The notes below the pieces were generated by a model that saw nothing but the letters and a program-made list of their open reading frames with translations, did no database searches and was not told the DNA's origin. Below, piece by piece: positions 19,401 to 26,572 of a stretch of DNA of 64,000 nucleotides (the first letter of the stretch is position 1; every line of letters begins with the position of its first letter). The stretch is from contig NZ_AP028947.1 of assembly GCF_036323495.1 (NCBI RefSeq), forward strand, positions 2,356,001 through 2,420,000. The letters run 5' to 3'. The DNA comes from Limnobacter thiooxidans (GTDB lineage: Bacteria; Pseudomonadota; Gammaproteobacteria; Burkholderiales; Burkholderiaceae_B). Both the position numbers and the translations under genes were made by a program.

Positions 19401-20662
19401 GCCGGAACTCCGCGCTGTGTGAAAGCCTGCGCCTGAGCTGGTCGACCACCCGCAATCAACACCGCAGACGGTTTGAATTCTTCCAGCAGGGCCAGTTGTG
19501 GCTCCAGAACTGCGGGGTCAGCAAAACCCAACACGCCCACCCCCCAAGGCATGCTGCCCAGTTGGCTGGTAGTTTCCTCAAGCAGCTTGCGACAGCTTGC
19601 GGCATTCAACAGCGACAAGGCCAAAAAGGGAAGTCCTCCCGCGCGGGCTACGGCATGTGCAAACTCGGGGGTGTCACTGACCCGCGTCATCGGCCCCTGC
19701 GCCACCGGAAAACGCACACCATGGCTTTGCGCCCAGGCGTTTCCAGGTTTCAAAACCTGAAGCGATTGGGCCTGGCGAAGCTGGGCGCGAATGGCCTGCT
19801 GAAGTCCGGAAAACAGTTCGGCAACTGAAGAGAATCGCTTGGCCATCTGGCCAGCAAAGGCGACATCCTGACCCACCGCCCACACGCGCGTGTCGTCGGT
19901 GTTTGTCATGCGCTGCTCCAGCGCATTCAGATCTAGTTGCTCAATACCCGCCAGAAACTTGGGATTGGAAACCCAAACGTTGGTACTCCCGGCCAAGGTA
20001 CGAACCTCACTGCCATCGGCATTCAGCAACTTTTGCTTGAACGCATCAGGCAGGGAACACTCGGGCATCGCAGCCAAAGCAGCATCCACAACAAGGCCTG
20101 CTGCGCCAGCAACCATTGCTGCGGGCGCTGTGTACAGACCAATTCCGCCCTGGGCCAACACAGGAATGTTTTCGCAGGCAAGCAGTTTCAACACGCGCTG
20201 AAGCAGCACAAAGGTGCTCTCGTGACCCACGCGGCCAGCGGACTCCTGCCCTTTGACAATCAGTGCTTTGGCGCCATTTTCCAAGGCCTGTGAGGCACTG
20301 GCCACCGAGGTCACCTGGTGCAGCACCCAGAAAGGAGACGGGCCTGCCGCCACACCGACGCCCTCACCCAGCACAAGGAAATCAATACATGCATTCACCT
20401 CTTCAGGCAATTGAACCTGCACACCTTCGGGAATTCGCAGCCCCAGCGGCGTTTTGAAACGCCTCGCCGTTTGGGCCAGATTGGGCAGTGCATCGAACAC
20501 ACTTGGCCACAATTGGGCATTTCGACCCAGATCGATGGTTGCGGGTATCCTGCTGCGCAAAAGTGCAGCCACCAAACGCAAGTCTGGCGTTTCAAACGGA
20601 GTCAGTGAAAGAAATCTGAACGGAAACCCATCACGCAGCAGCGTGGTTTCAGCATTGGACAT
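13463..20662 (-). CDS. Giant PKS/FAS-like synthase: NPD-NPD-KS-AT-ACP-ACP-KR
   Basis: 2399 residues from the ATG at 20662 (an in-frame TTG lies 6 bp upstream). Residues 1-300 and 303-590 are two NPD/PfaD-like flavin TIM-barrel modules; the second has ECGGHVGP and FAGGIHDE, while the first has a changed ESAGRVG. Then come a KS (667-1110; Cys854, His989, His1029), an AT (about 1225-1540; GHSYGEL Ser1316), two ACPs with LSIDSIKRVEI (Ser1728, Ser1836) and a KR (about 1925-2385; TGGAKGI, Ser2289, Tyr2302, Asn2306). With the DH of the next gene and an NPD-type enoyl reductase as in PfaD, all steps of fatty-chain extension are present. First gene of the long minus-strand operon, with no clear Shine-Dalgarno. 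The product cannot be deduced. Confidence 0.93.
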   Translation of the reverse strand: MSNAETTLLRDGFPFRFLSLTPFETPDLRLVAALLRSRIPATIDLGRNAQLWPSVFDALPNLAQTARRFKTPLGLRIPEGVQVQLPEEVNACIDFLVLGEGVGVAAGPSPFWVLHQVTSVASASQALENGAKALIVKGQESAGRVGHESTFVLLQRVLKLLACENIPVLAQGGIGLYTAPAAMVAGAAGLVVDAALAAMPECSLPDAFKQKLLNADGSEVRTLAGSTNVWVSNPKFLAGIEQLDLNALEQRMTNTDDTRVWAVGQDVAFAGQMAKRFSSVAELFSGLQQAIRAQLRQAQSLQVLKPGNAWAQSHGVRFPVAQGPMTRVSDTPEFAHAVARAGGLPFLALSLLNAASCRKLLEETTSQLGSMPWGVGVLGFADPAVLEPQLALLEEFKPSAVLIAGGRPAQAQAFTQRGVPAYLHVPSPGLLDLFLKEGARHFVFEGRECGGHVGPRYSFVLWEQAVSRMLEQDDLTSLHVLFAGGIHDEVSAAMVSVIAAPLAARGAKVGVLMGTAYITTPEAVQHGAVLEEFQRQTLEGQETALIETAPGHAIRCLPSGFIDLFNQEKERLSQAGVDTKAAWAQLESLTVGRLRIATKGQDRINGELVEVPLQQQLDEGMYMIGQVAALQNSLRTVEQLHRDVSEVAVQWLGQVSSPSVMHEDVPEPIAIVGMSCIYPGSENLESFWNNVLQGKDLVGEVPQDRWSVAQYYAGEHAEPNKSVSKWGGFIDPVAFDPLEFGIPPSTIPSVETVQLLSLKVAKDALADAGYANKWFNREKTAVIFGAEAGMDLANQYTFRNLWQQYAGDLPEALDKALPPLTEDSFPGMLVNVISGRIANRLGLGGVNYAVTSACASSLTAIELAVKELRNGSSDMALAGGADFHNGISDYLMFTSVGALSPKGRCRSFDAQADGIALGEGVGVVVLKRLSDAVADQDRIYAVIDGIAGSSDGKGLGLTAPRKEGQKRALERAYLQAGVLPAEVGLVEAHGTGTVVGDRTELSTLTEVFVAGGGVADQAVLGSVKSQIGHTKCAAGIAGLIKITKALHHKVLPGTLHVAQPNPGYQADTSPFKFTEKPLPWFSSHTRRAAVSAFGFGGANFHAVLSEWNGQGAQHNLPYNSQYSLQQRPHHGASEWPCELFVVRGNSPEEALQHIRKLSTWLEMTQKPARLADLACTLWQAGSGDVQFAWVDQNTESLKATLNKLLTGQVDKAVQLGKLQRSTRAAFLFSGQGSQHPGMLRDLFVYFPGLQAVFAQHPELAALVFPAKAHGEAAQLAQQIAVTDTRVAQPALGAVEWALHEWLDGFGVKPAMAAGHSYGELPALAAAGAIDPTALLSLSRQRALSILDAVGDDPGYMAAVSSDRLTIGALLEGFEGVVMANQNSPSQVVISGPTAAMDAALLHLKANGLACKPIATACAFHSPQLSDASVSFAQALRQINLKSPAFPVFSNKTSLPYDAGIDELVSTLAEQISSPVRWVEEVENMVAQGADLFVEIGPKRVLTGLLGKILPGSPIPVVAMDQAEGTLAGLLGALAQLAVSVQNFDASELFNGRSASVDLDKPETLAASTWWLDGAKAVPARPGNLRIVPPVTKPVVQVGHVSRPESVAATSVPVESSSAVFNYLNNMRELVNAQRDVLMSYLGTPDQPMSRNLIQPTVHQARFDSPIDSTSAARLPVPSSRLSSSVEVSPQPALSPAQVLLALVSERTGYPEETLDLDLDLEADLSIDSIKRVEITGELSDSLNLKNRLGANAAAQIEKLGQSKTLRHMLDLLEELLPVGEQPAVAATSTEPAVSDSAVNTGSAETLLLGIVSGTTGYPIEALESHLDLEADLSIDSIKRVEIVGQWLDALGLAAGQESRRKLSAALANARTLQDMLQVFNASQANEPSLASQAAAKAVNVEVEEQNIPFERYVLRSREIPETRERINLTGQFVCLTRDTLGVSDVLADLLKAQGAFVDSVYFQDGPHVLTSAAIKAEVLVHLWSIDPASRIADVKAFFTMARAAVLAGCKHILVVTALGLKPSMATSNPDRGAGLAGLVKSLAREFPDLNVRVLDVDADQAPAEVAHAVNLELMGKDRFNEVLRRGNSRYVVDVVPSILEAGQIQNLPLNSDSVVLLTGGAKGITALVAVELARRHGCKLELVGRSAAPQGEESEHTRGETDTKRLRQILLTAHPESKPAEIEKRIRTLLSEREFRQTMQLIQSVGAEVAYHALDVQDSAAFADLIQNIYQKHGRIDGVVHGAGVIEDKLLKDKTQESFERVFNTKVNAAQVLRDQIRDDVQFVVFFSSVASAFGNRGQADYASANDALDKIAHSWQARIKGRVLSVNWGPWADTGMVNDSLRKEYASKQIGLVPKDEGVFALLAELACTKVEAQVVLMSGKPASFLGDSISEAAGHGA

Positions 20663-20895
20663 AGTCAATTTAACCCGAATAACTTGATGTAAATTTTAGA
20701 TTAGAAGTGTGACAGGTTTTATAATTTGAGATACTGCTGCGACTAAATTCTATCGGTAAAATACACAACGAAACCGGATAAATTTGTATCAATTATAGAA
20801 GAAATACTCAATGATTGTTTATTTGAGCAATCATTAAGTGTCATGATTTCTCTGCTATCCTCTCAACGACAAACATTTTTATTTAGTTTTTTTAC
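20663..20895. promoter_or_regulatory. Divergent promoter region with an 8-bp inverted repeat
   Basis: This 233-bp AT-rich gap separates the synthase operon (leftward) from the TolC-family gene (rightward). A perfect inverted repeat, AATGATTG at 20810-20817 and CAATCATT at 20828-20835 with a 10-bp spacer, is the clearest dyad and could be an operator. Only a weak sigma70-like pair is seen for the operon (TTTAGT, 18 bp, TATAAA on the minus strand, its -10 near 20718-20723). No regulator gene is adjacent in this window. Confidence 0.45.
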
Positions 20896-22263
20896 ATGAC
20901 TCATCTGCGTCTTTGCGCATGCCTGCTTTTGGTGGCCTTCTCGCCTGCTGCACAAGCATTGTCTTTGCTGGAAGCCGTCAAACTGGCCGAGTCGAAAGAC
21001 CCTGCTCACGCCTCCATCAAAGCCAATCTCGCCGCCGCAAAGCTGGGGCCGGATGTCGCACGCGCAGGTCTGTTGCCGCAGGTTTTGGTGACGGCCAATG
21101 TGGCCAACAACAAGCTGGAGCAAGACCGAACAACCTTGAATGGCGGCCTGATCACCTTGGGCGGCACCACCGATTACGATTCAAACGATGTCACCGCCCG
21201 CATCATTCAACCCCTGTTTGACCTGTCTGCCTATCGGCAATACGAAACCTCCCTGCTTCAAAAATCAAGAGATGAAGCACTCGCGGTGGATCAAGTGCAG
21301 CGCTTTCGCATGCAGGTTGTATCGGCTTACATTGATGTATTGCGGGCCGAAGCCGCATTGAAGTTGGCCGAGGGCCGTGAGCAAACGCTGAACAAACGCC
21401 TGGAAGATGCAAAAATTCGCTTCAAGCTGGGCACACTCCCAAAGTTGGACCTGCTGGAAACACAGGCCCAGTTTGATCAAACCCGAAGCCAGCGGCTGAC
21501 AGCACAAAACGCCCTGGAAACCAGCAAGAATGTGTTGGCCAGCAAGGTGGGTACACAGCAAATCAACTTGCCTCCCCTGAAAACCAATTTACCCCTGATT
21601 CCGTTTGTACCCATCGACCAGAAAGGCTGGAAGGCTCTGGCCCAGGAAAGAAGCCCTTCCCTCGTGGCCAGCAGGCTTGATATTGAAGTAGCTGAAAAAG
21701 AACGAAGCTCGGTGCAGGCCGGCTACCTGCCGCAAGTGAATGCAGTGGCATCCGTGAGCCAGCGCGATGTTTCCGGAGGGGACAACCTGGCCATCAGCCT
21801 GAACAGTGGCCGAACCGAGCAGGTTGGCGTGGAGCTTCGCTGGGAATTGTTCGGGGGTGGTAGAACCACCAACCGGGCCAAGCAACTGGCTCAGCGCAAC
21901 GAAGCATTGCGAGAAGACCTTCGAGCCGGGGAGATCAACCTGGGCAACCGGGTTGGCAACTTGTTCACCACAGCACAGAACGACGCGCAACGTGTCAAGG
22001 CCAACAGCAGCGCAGTGGCTTCGGCCAACGCATCACGCAACGCAATTGAAGTGGGTTACAAACTGGGCACCCACACCATACTTGAATTGCTCGCTGCAGA
22101 AAACAGGCTTCAAAGCGCCAGGCAGGAACAGGACAACGCCTACTTCGACTACCTTCAAAACAGCCTTAATCTGCATGCCAGCTCGGGTGTGTTGTACTAC
22201 AGCATACTTGCGCGATATGGCAATGTGTTCAATCTGACTTCAGGCAAAAGCGAAACCAAGTAG
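20896..22263 (+). CDS. TolC-family outer-membrane efflux channel
   Basis: 455 residues with a signal peptide (MTHLRLCACLLLVAFSPAAQA) and two homologous halves of long helices and short beta strands. Typical TolC-family stretches are LRAEAALKLAEGREQTLNKR, LGTLPKLDLLETQAQ and VGYKLGTHTILELLAAENRL. Trimers form the outer-membrane channel and periplasmic tunnel for ABC, MFS or RND pumps. It is divergent from the synthase/exporter operon, with 233 bp between start codons, so it may be the outer-membrane exit for the MacA-like adaptor at 4346. Serving as the cell's general TolC is equally possible. No lipobox is present, unlike the NodT-type protein at 40869. Confidence 0.9.
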   Translation: MTHLRLCACLLLVAFSPAAQALSLLEAVKLAESKDPAHASIKANLAAAKLGPDVARAGLLPQVLVTANVANNKLEQDRTTLNGGLITLGGTTDYDSNDVTARIIQPLFDLSAYRQYETSLLQKSRDEALAVDQVQRFRMQVVSAYIDVLRAEAALKLAEGREQTLNKRLEDAKIRFKLGTLPKLDLLETQAQFDQTRSQRLTAQNALETSKNVLASKVGTQQINLPPLKTNLPLIPFVPIDQKGWKALAQERSPSLVASRLDIEVAEKERSSVQAGYLPQVNAVASVSQRDVSGGDNLAISLNSGRTEQVGVELRWELFGGGRTTNRAKQLAQRNEALREDLRAGEINLGNRVGNLFTTAQNDAQRVKANSSAVASANASRNAIEVGYKLGTHTILELLAAENRLQSARQEQDNAYFDYLQNSLNLHASSGVLYYSILARYGNVFNLTSGKSETK

Positions 22264-22288
22264 TCACGCGCTGCCTTTCCGGCAGGAA

Positions 22289-24403
22289 TCAAACTGCCCG
22301 CGCAAGCGTCACCGGCACGCCATTCAAAGCCGCATTGCCACTGGGCTCATCCAGCCATTGTTCATCGGTCAAGTCATTGCAGCTGACACCCGCATGTGAG
22401 GAGGCCACTCGCAATTGCATGCCCGATTTGTCATGCCCCCAACCATGGGGAATGCTGACAACCCCCGGCATTACATCGCCGGAAATTTCCACCGGCAGGG
22501 TAATACTTCCCACCCTGCTGCTGACCTGCACGTCTTGTCCTTCTGCAAACTGGAATCGAGCTGCATCTTCAGGGCTCAGCATGACGGTGCACCTGTTTTT
22601 GCCTTTCACCAGTCGCTCGGAATTGTGCATCCAGGAATTGTTGCTGCGAATGTGTCTGCGGCCAATCAAGATCAACGAATCAGCACCTGAACCACCTGCC
22701 TGACTCAGACCATCGACATAACTTGCTGCGGCGGCCAACACCTCGGCGGGTGCGGCCTGAATGGTTTTATTCGGCGTTTGCAAGCGCTGCGGAAAACTTG
22801 GCTTAAGAGGTCCTAGGTCGATTCCCTCCGGGTGCTGCTTCAGTTTATCGAGGCTCAGCTTGTGCTCGCTGTTCATGCCGAACGGGCCCATTCGCAAACC
22901 CATGTCCAGAATCATTTGCGGGGGCATGGATGGGCGTGCGGGTTTGCCCAGCTTGGCTGAATAACAGGCAGCCAACTTGTCCATCAACTCCCAGTCGTGA
23001 AGTGAACCCTCGGGTTTCGGCAAGGTTGCGGCACTGTACTTCGCCTGGTTGCGCACACCAAAAATATTGAAAATCAAGTCATAGTGGTCGTGCTCAAGGG
23101 GTGCCGTGCTGGGCAAAATCACATCCGCATGCCGATTGGTTTCATTGATGTACAGGTCCACAGCCACCCTGAATTCCAGTCCGGCAATGGCCTTGTCCAG
23201 TTGTTGCCCGTTGGGGGTAGACAACACCGGGTTGCCTGCCAGGGTTACCAAAGCCTTGATCTGCCCTTCCCCTTCAACCAGCATTTCTTCAGCCATGATT
23301 GCACTGGGGAATTCGCCCAGTGCTTCGGGCTTGTTGCTCACCCGGCTGTGCCAGCGGCCATAACTGCCGGGCTTGCTGTTCGGTGCTGCAATCAGGTCCA
23401 GGGCCGGGTGGGTCACCAGCGTGCCGCCCTTCCTGTCGGTGTTGCCTGTAATCAGATTCAGCAAATTAATTGCCCACTGGGCCAATGTGCCGTGGCGCTG
23501 TGTGCAGGCGCCCATGCGGCCATACGCCACAGCCTTGTCTGCCTTCGCAAAATCACGGGCAATTTGTCGAATGGTGTCCGCAGGTATTCCACACTCGGCT
23601 TGTGCCAGCTCCGGTGTTACCTTTGAAATCGCATCCAGTGCCTGCTGCAAACCTTCGGTGAAGGCTGCAAGCCTGTCCATTCGGACCAGGCCTTCCCCAA
23701 CAATGGTGTTGATCAGGGCAAACAGAAAGGCTGCATCACCAGCCGGTTTGATGAAGTGGTGTTCATCCGCCACCTGGGCGGTTTCAGTTCTACGGGGGTC
23801 TACAACCACAAGCTTGCCACCACGCGCTTGCAAGGCCTTGATGCGTTTGGCTACATCGGGCACGGTCATCAAACTGCCGTTGGATGCAATCGGATTTGCG
23901 CCCAGCATCAGGAAATAATCCGTGTGATCAATATCGGGAATCGTGATCAACAATTGGTGCCCAAATATCCAGTAGGCCAGCAATTGCATCGGCAATTGAT
24001 CCACCGAGGTGGCCGAAAAACGGTTGCGGGTTTTCAGCAAACCCAGAAAATTGGAGCTGTGGGTCATCAATCCCCAGTTGTGCACATTCGGGTTGCCCTG
24101 GTACACACCCACGGCATTGTTGCCATACTTTTGCTGCACGTTGAACAAACCTTCACAGGCCAGTTCAATGGCGTCTTCCCAAGTGGTTTTCACCCATTGG
24201 CCACCCACCTTTTTCACTGGCATGGTGAGGCGGTCCGGGTCTTCCTGAATGTCTTTCAACGCCACCGCCTTGGGGCAAATGTGTCCACGGCTGAAAGGGT
24301 CCTGTTCATCGCCCTTAATGGATACAACCTGGTCATTCTCCACTTCAATTTTCAAGCCACAAATGGCTTCACACAAATGGCATGCACGGCGGTGAGTGTT
24401 CAA
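22289..24403 (-). CDS. Molybdopterin-dependent oxidoreductase (formate dehydrogenase/nitrate reductase-like catalytic subunit)
   Basis: 704 residues. The N-terminus holds a [4Fe-4S] motif, Cys8-x2-Cys11-x3-Cys15-x27-Cys43, followed by the bis-MGD binding domains (LGANPIASNGSL, VVDPRRTETAQVADEHHFIKP) and a C-terminal molydopterin dinucleotide-binding domain (ISGDVMPGVVSIPHGWGHD). There is no Tat signal, so it is probably cytoplasmic. The start is TTG at 24403, supported by AGGAG 8 bp upstream; no ATG fits before the first cluster cysteine. No electron-transfer or membrane subunit lies beside it, so the physiological partner and substrate are unknown. I cannot identify a Cys or Sec molybdenum ligand with confidence. 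Confidence 0.88.
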   Translation of the reverse strand: MNTHRRACHLCEAICGLKIEVENDQVVSIKGDEQDPFSRGHICPKAVALKDIQEDPDRLTMPVKKVGGQWVKTTWEDAIELACEGLFNVQQKYGNNAVGVYQGNPNVHNWGLMTHSSNFLGLLKTRNRFSATSVDQLPMQLLAYWIFGHQLLITIPDIDHTDYFLMLGANPIASNGSLMTVPDVAKRIKALQARGGKLVVVDPRRTETAQVADEHHFIKPAGDAAFLFALINTIVGEGLVRMDRLAAFTEGLQQALDAISKVTPELAQAECGIPADTIRQIARDFAKADKAVAYGRMGACTQRHGTLAQWAINLLNLITGNTDRKGGTLVTHPALDLIAAPNSKPGSYGRWHSRVSNKPEALGEFPSAIMAEEMLVEGEGQIKALVTLAGNPVLSTPNGQQLDKAIAGLEFRVAVDLYINETNRHADVILPSTAPLEHDHYDLIFNIFGVRNQAKYSAATLPKPEGSLHDWELMDKLAACYSAKLGKPARPSMPPQMILDMGLRMGPFGMNSEHKLSLDKLKQHPEGIDLGPLKPSFPQRLQTPNKTIQAAPAEVLAAAASYVDGLSQAGGSGADSLILIGRRHIRSNNSWMHNSERLVKGKNRCTVMLSPEDAARFQFAEGQDVQVSSRVGSITLPVEISGDVMPGVVSIPHGWGHDKSGMQLRVASSHAGVSCNDLTDEQWLDEPSGNAALNGVPVTLARAV

Positions 24404-24428
24404 GGTTTGTCTCCTGTCTTGTACTTTT

Positions 24429-25343
24429 TTATTTTTTGCTGATGTTTTCCACGGCCTGCTTCATGGGTTCGTCATGTTCAGTCAAGCGCTGGGTGGTCTC
24501 GGGCCAGGCATACGGATCCAGCTTGCGGCGGGTGCTTTCCTGCTCACCCAAACGCCCCAAGGCTTCCAGTGCAGCGCGAATGCGCGAAGGCCCCACAAAC
24601 ACATTGTCTTGCAATACAGCGTCGCCATTTACATACCGGGCCCGGGTTACTGAAGCAGGAAATTTTTGTTTCGTATCCTTTTTGTCTGCCGCAGCAAAAT
24701 TGGCCCAATAAGCCTGTGCCTCATAGCTTTGTGAAAACAAGGCGCTGTCCTGAACAGGCGAGCCAAAACTGGTTTTACTCGTGTCTTTTCTCAATCCGCT
24801 TTCAGACCAACGGGCCATGCCTTCCAGAAACCAAGCGCGCTTGAACGGCGTGTAGCCATACTGCACCAAGTGAAACCACTCATGGGCAGGCGACAAGTTG
24901 CGTGCACCCAGCTTGTTCGACAAGTTAATCAACAAAGCACATTCTCCGTGGCGGTTTCGTCGTACCTCATCAAATGCCAAACCGTTACCCTCCATTTTCA
25001 GGAAGCGCACCTGCACCAACTCCGCGTTTTGGCCTTTATAGCGGGGCTGCTTGAGCGGATCAACAAACTGAAACGAGGTGAAAAGTGCACGGGCTGTGGT
25101 CAACTGGATGGCCACGTCTTCCACCAGGTCGGGGATCTGGTTGTTGTTGGCGTCACTTTGATTATCAAGCGCATTTGCTCCTGTCAGGTCATATTGCAAC
25201 AAAAAACCTTCAGTTCGATATTCAAGCGTAGGCTCCACGGGCAGCTTGATGCATGTGGGTGGGGCAGCAAATGCCTCGAGGAAAAAAAATGGCAGCACGC
25301 CAGGCAATACAGCCTTAAACAAATCAATCGATCTTAATTGCAC
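24429..25343 (-). CDS. Secreted HExxH putative metallopeptidase
   Basis: 304 residues, GTG start at 25343 with GGAG 5 bp upstream; the start overlaps the preceding gene by 10 bp. A signal peptide (cleavage near AFA-AP, residue 27) is followed by a thrombospondin-type-3/EF-like calcium motif (SDANNNQIPDLVED, 63-76). A gluzincin-like zinc site follows: HEWFH at 154-158 with a candidate third ligand Glu174 in WFLEGMARWSE. I do not recognise a named family. Activity is inferred from the motif. Coupling to the second HExxH protein suggests joint function in the envelope. Confidence 0.7.
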   Translation of the reverse strand: MQLRSIDLFKAVLPGVLPFFFLEAFAAPPTCIKLPVEPTLEYRTEGFLLQYDLTGANALDNQSDANNNQIPDLVEDVAIQLTTARALFTSFQFVDPLKQPRYKGQNAELVQVRFLKMEGNGLAFDEVRRNRHGECALLINLSNKLGARNLSPAHEWFHLVQYGYTPFKRAWFLEGMARWSESGLRKDTSKTSFGSPVQDSALFSQSYEAQAYWANFAAADKKDTKQKFPASVTRARYVNGDAVLQDNVFVGPSRIRAALEALGRLGEQESTRRKLDPYAWPETTQRLTEHDEPMKQAVENISKK

Positions 25344-25900
25344 AAATGCTCCATTCCAAACCGGAAACGCGCCCCGGTGTATTGTTCAATCTCAGCGATG
25401 GCCACACAAGGATTTTCCCCCCGAGCCATCAAGTGCTCCGCGGCGTAATCATTCGCACGGCTTTCAACTTCATTTAAAAAAGTCTTGAATTCAGGGTCCT
25501 CGCCATACGCACCGAGCAGGGTCATGAAGGCGTTGTTCATCAACTCCGTGTCCCGTGCATTGGCCTGATGGATCTGCTTCAACAGGTTATAGCCCCGGCG
25601 CGGGTCGTCGTATTTCAAGTGCACCAGTTCATGCACAAACACATAGCGCAAGGCCGGCTCGCTCAAACCTTCCGAAAAAGCCTCGTCAATGATGATCTGG
25701 CTTTTGCCCTTGGCAAATGCAAACAAGGGGCTGCTTTGAAAGCCCATGCGGGAATAAGGCACCTGGTATTGCACCCGCAATTCTTCAAACATGTTCAGAG
25801 TTTCAGAAAAGTCGCGCTGGGTTGGCAACGGCGTGCTGCAACTGCCGGCCAAAGGAAGTAGCACAAGCAACAAAAATTTCCGAAACAGTGTCAATGGCAT
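25334..25900 (-). CDS. Small HExxH lipoprotein, M48-like
   Basis: 188 residues. The lipobox LAGS-Cys21 predicts a lipid-anchored periplasmic protein. The zinc motif HELVH lies at 90-94 and a downstream ESRANDYAAEHL resembles the E-x2-A-x-D region that supplies the third ligand in M48 peptidases. It is much shorter than usual M48 proteases and lacks TPR or extra membrane segments. It is translationally coupled to the second HExxH protein. The peptidase role is inferred from motifs. Confidence 0.7.
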   Translation of the reverse strand: MPLTLFRKFLLLVLLPLAGSCSTPLPTQRDFSETLNMFEELRVQYQVPYSRMGFQSSPLFAFAKGKSQIIIDEAFSEGLSEPALRYVFVHELVHLKYDDPRRGYNLLKQIHQANARDTELMNNAFMTLLGAYGEDPEFKTFLNEVESRANDYAAEHLMARGENPCVAIAEIEQYTGARFRFGMEHLCN

Positions 25901-25913
25901 ATTACTGTGCGAA

Positions 25914-26417
25914 TCATTTTCTGCCGCGGAACAACTTGCCTGGCAAGCCGCCGATAACGGAAATGGGTTTCAGAAATGCGATGGAATGGGTCACATCATC
26001 GACCTGTCGCTGAATCTGTCCAATCTGGATTTCGAATGAGTGCACATGCTCGCTGATGCCATCCACCTTGGAATTCAGGTTGTCCACCTGCTGTGGAATG
26101 CGGTCCATGCGTTGCACAGTTTCCATGATGCGGTACGCCATCACCAGGAATTCCAGTGCGGCCCGGGTTACAGCGAAGGCAATCAACAGCCCGAAAGGCG
26201 TGATAGCCAGGGTAGCCAGGCCAACCAGGCTGGAGAACCAGAATGCCACTGCATTCAAGGCCACGAAAAACCCGAGAATGCCCAGGAGCAGCAGCGCATA
26301 AAACACCGGCAGCAACTGCATCGACAGGTATTGGTTGAAGCGGAAGTCGATCAAGCCTTTGCCGAAATTGTGAAAACCCCTGACAAAACCTGATGTGGCG
26401 GGTGTTTGCGCACTCAT
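25914..26417 (-). CDS. DUF4282-like membrane protein with C-terminal coiled coil
   Basis: 167 residues. Two hydrophobic helices (about 37-60 and 65-92) follow an N-terminal amphipathic stretch (FGKGLIDFRFNQYLSMQLLP). The C-terminal half is a heptad coiled coil (QQVDNLNSKVDGISEHVHSF). The pattern matches DUF4282 proteins, whose function is not established. A GGAG box 8 bp upstream supports the ATG. It lies just upstream of the two HExxH genes on the same strand, 13 bp away, and probably shares their transcript. Confidence 0.72.
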   Translation of the reverse strand: MSAQTPATSGFVRGFHNFGKGLIDFRFNQYLSMQLLPVFYALLLLGILGFFVALNAVAFWFSSLVGLATLAITPFGLLIAFAVTRAALEFLVMAYRIMETVQRMDRIPQQVDNLNSKVDGISEHVHSFEIQIGQIQRQVDDVTHSIAFLKPISVIGGLPGKLFRGRK

Positions 26418-26572
26418 AAACTGTCTCCGATTTGTTTTTTTATTGATTTATTTGCCTAGTGTACATGCACCGGTGCAGGTGATTTCAACAGGACGAGAAG
26501 TTCATTCCAGATACCCCCTCCAGATTTTTGCGTTACACTGCCAGCCCTTCCCAACTCGACCGGAACCCTGCC

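Noticed and set aside
22264..22288. CTGCC-GGCAG stem after the TolC gene as a terminator
   Set aside because: Only 5 bp of stem and no T-run; too weak to annotate.
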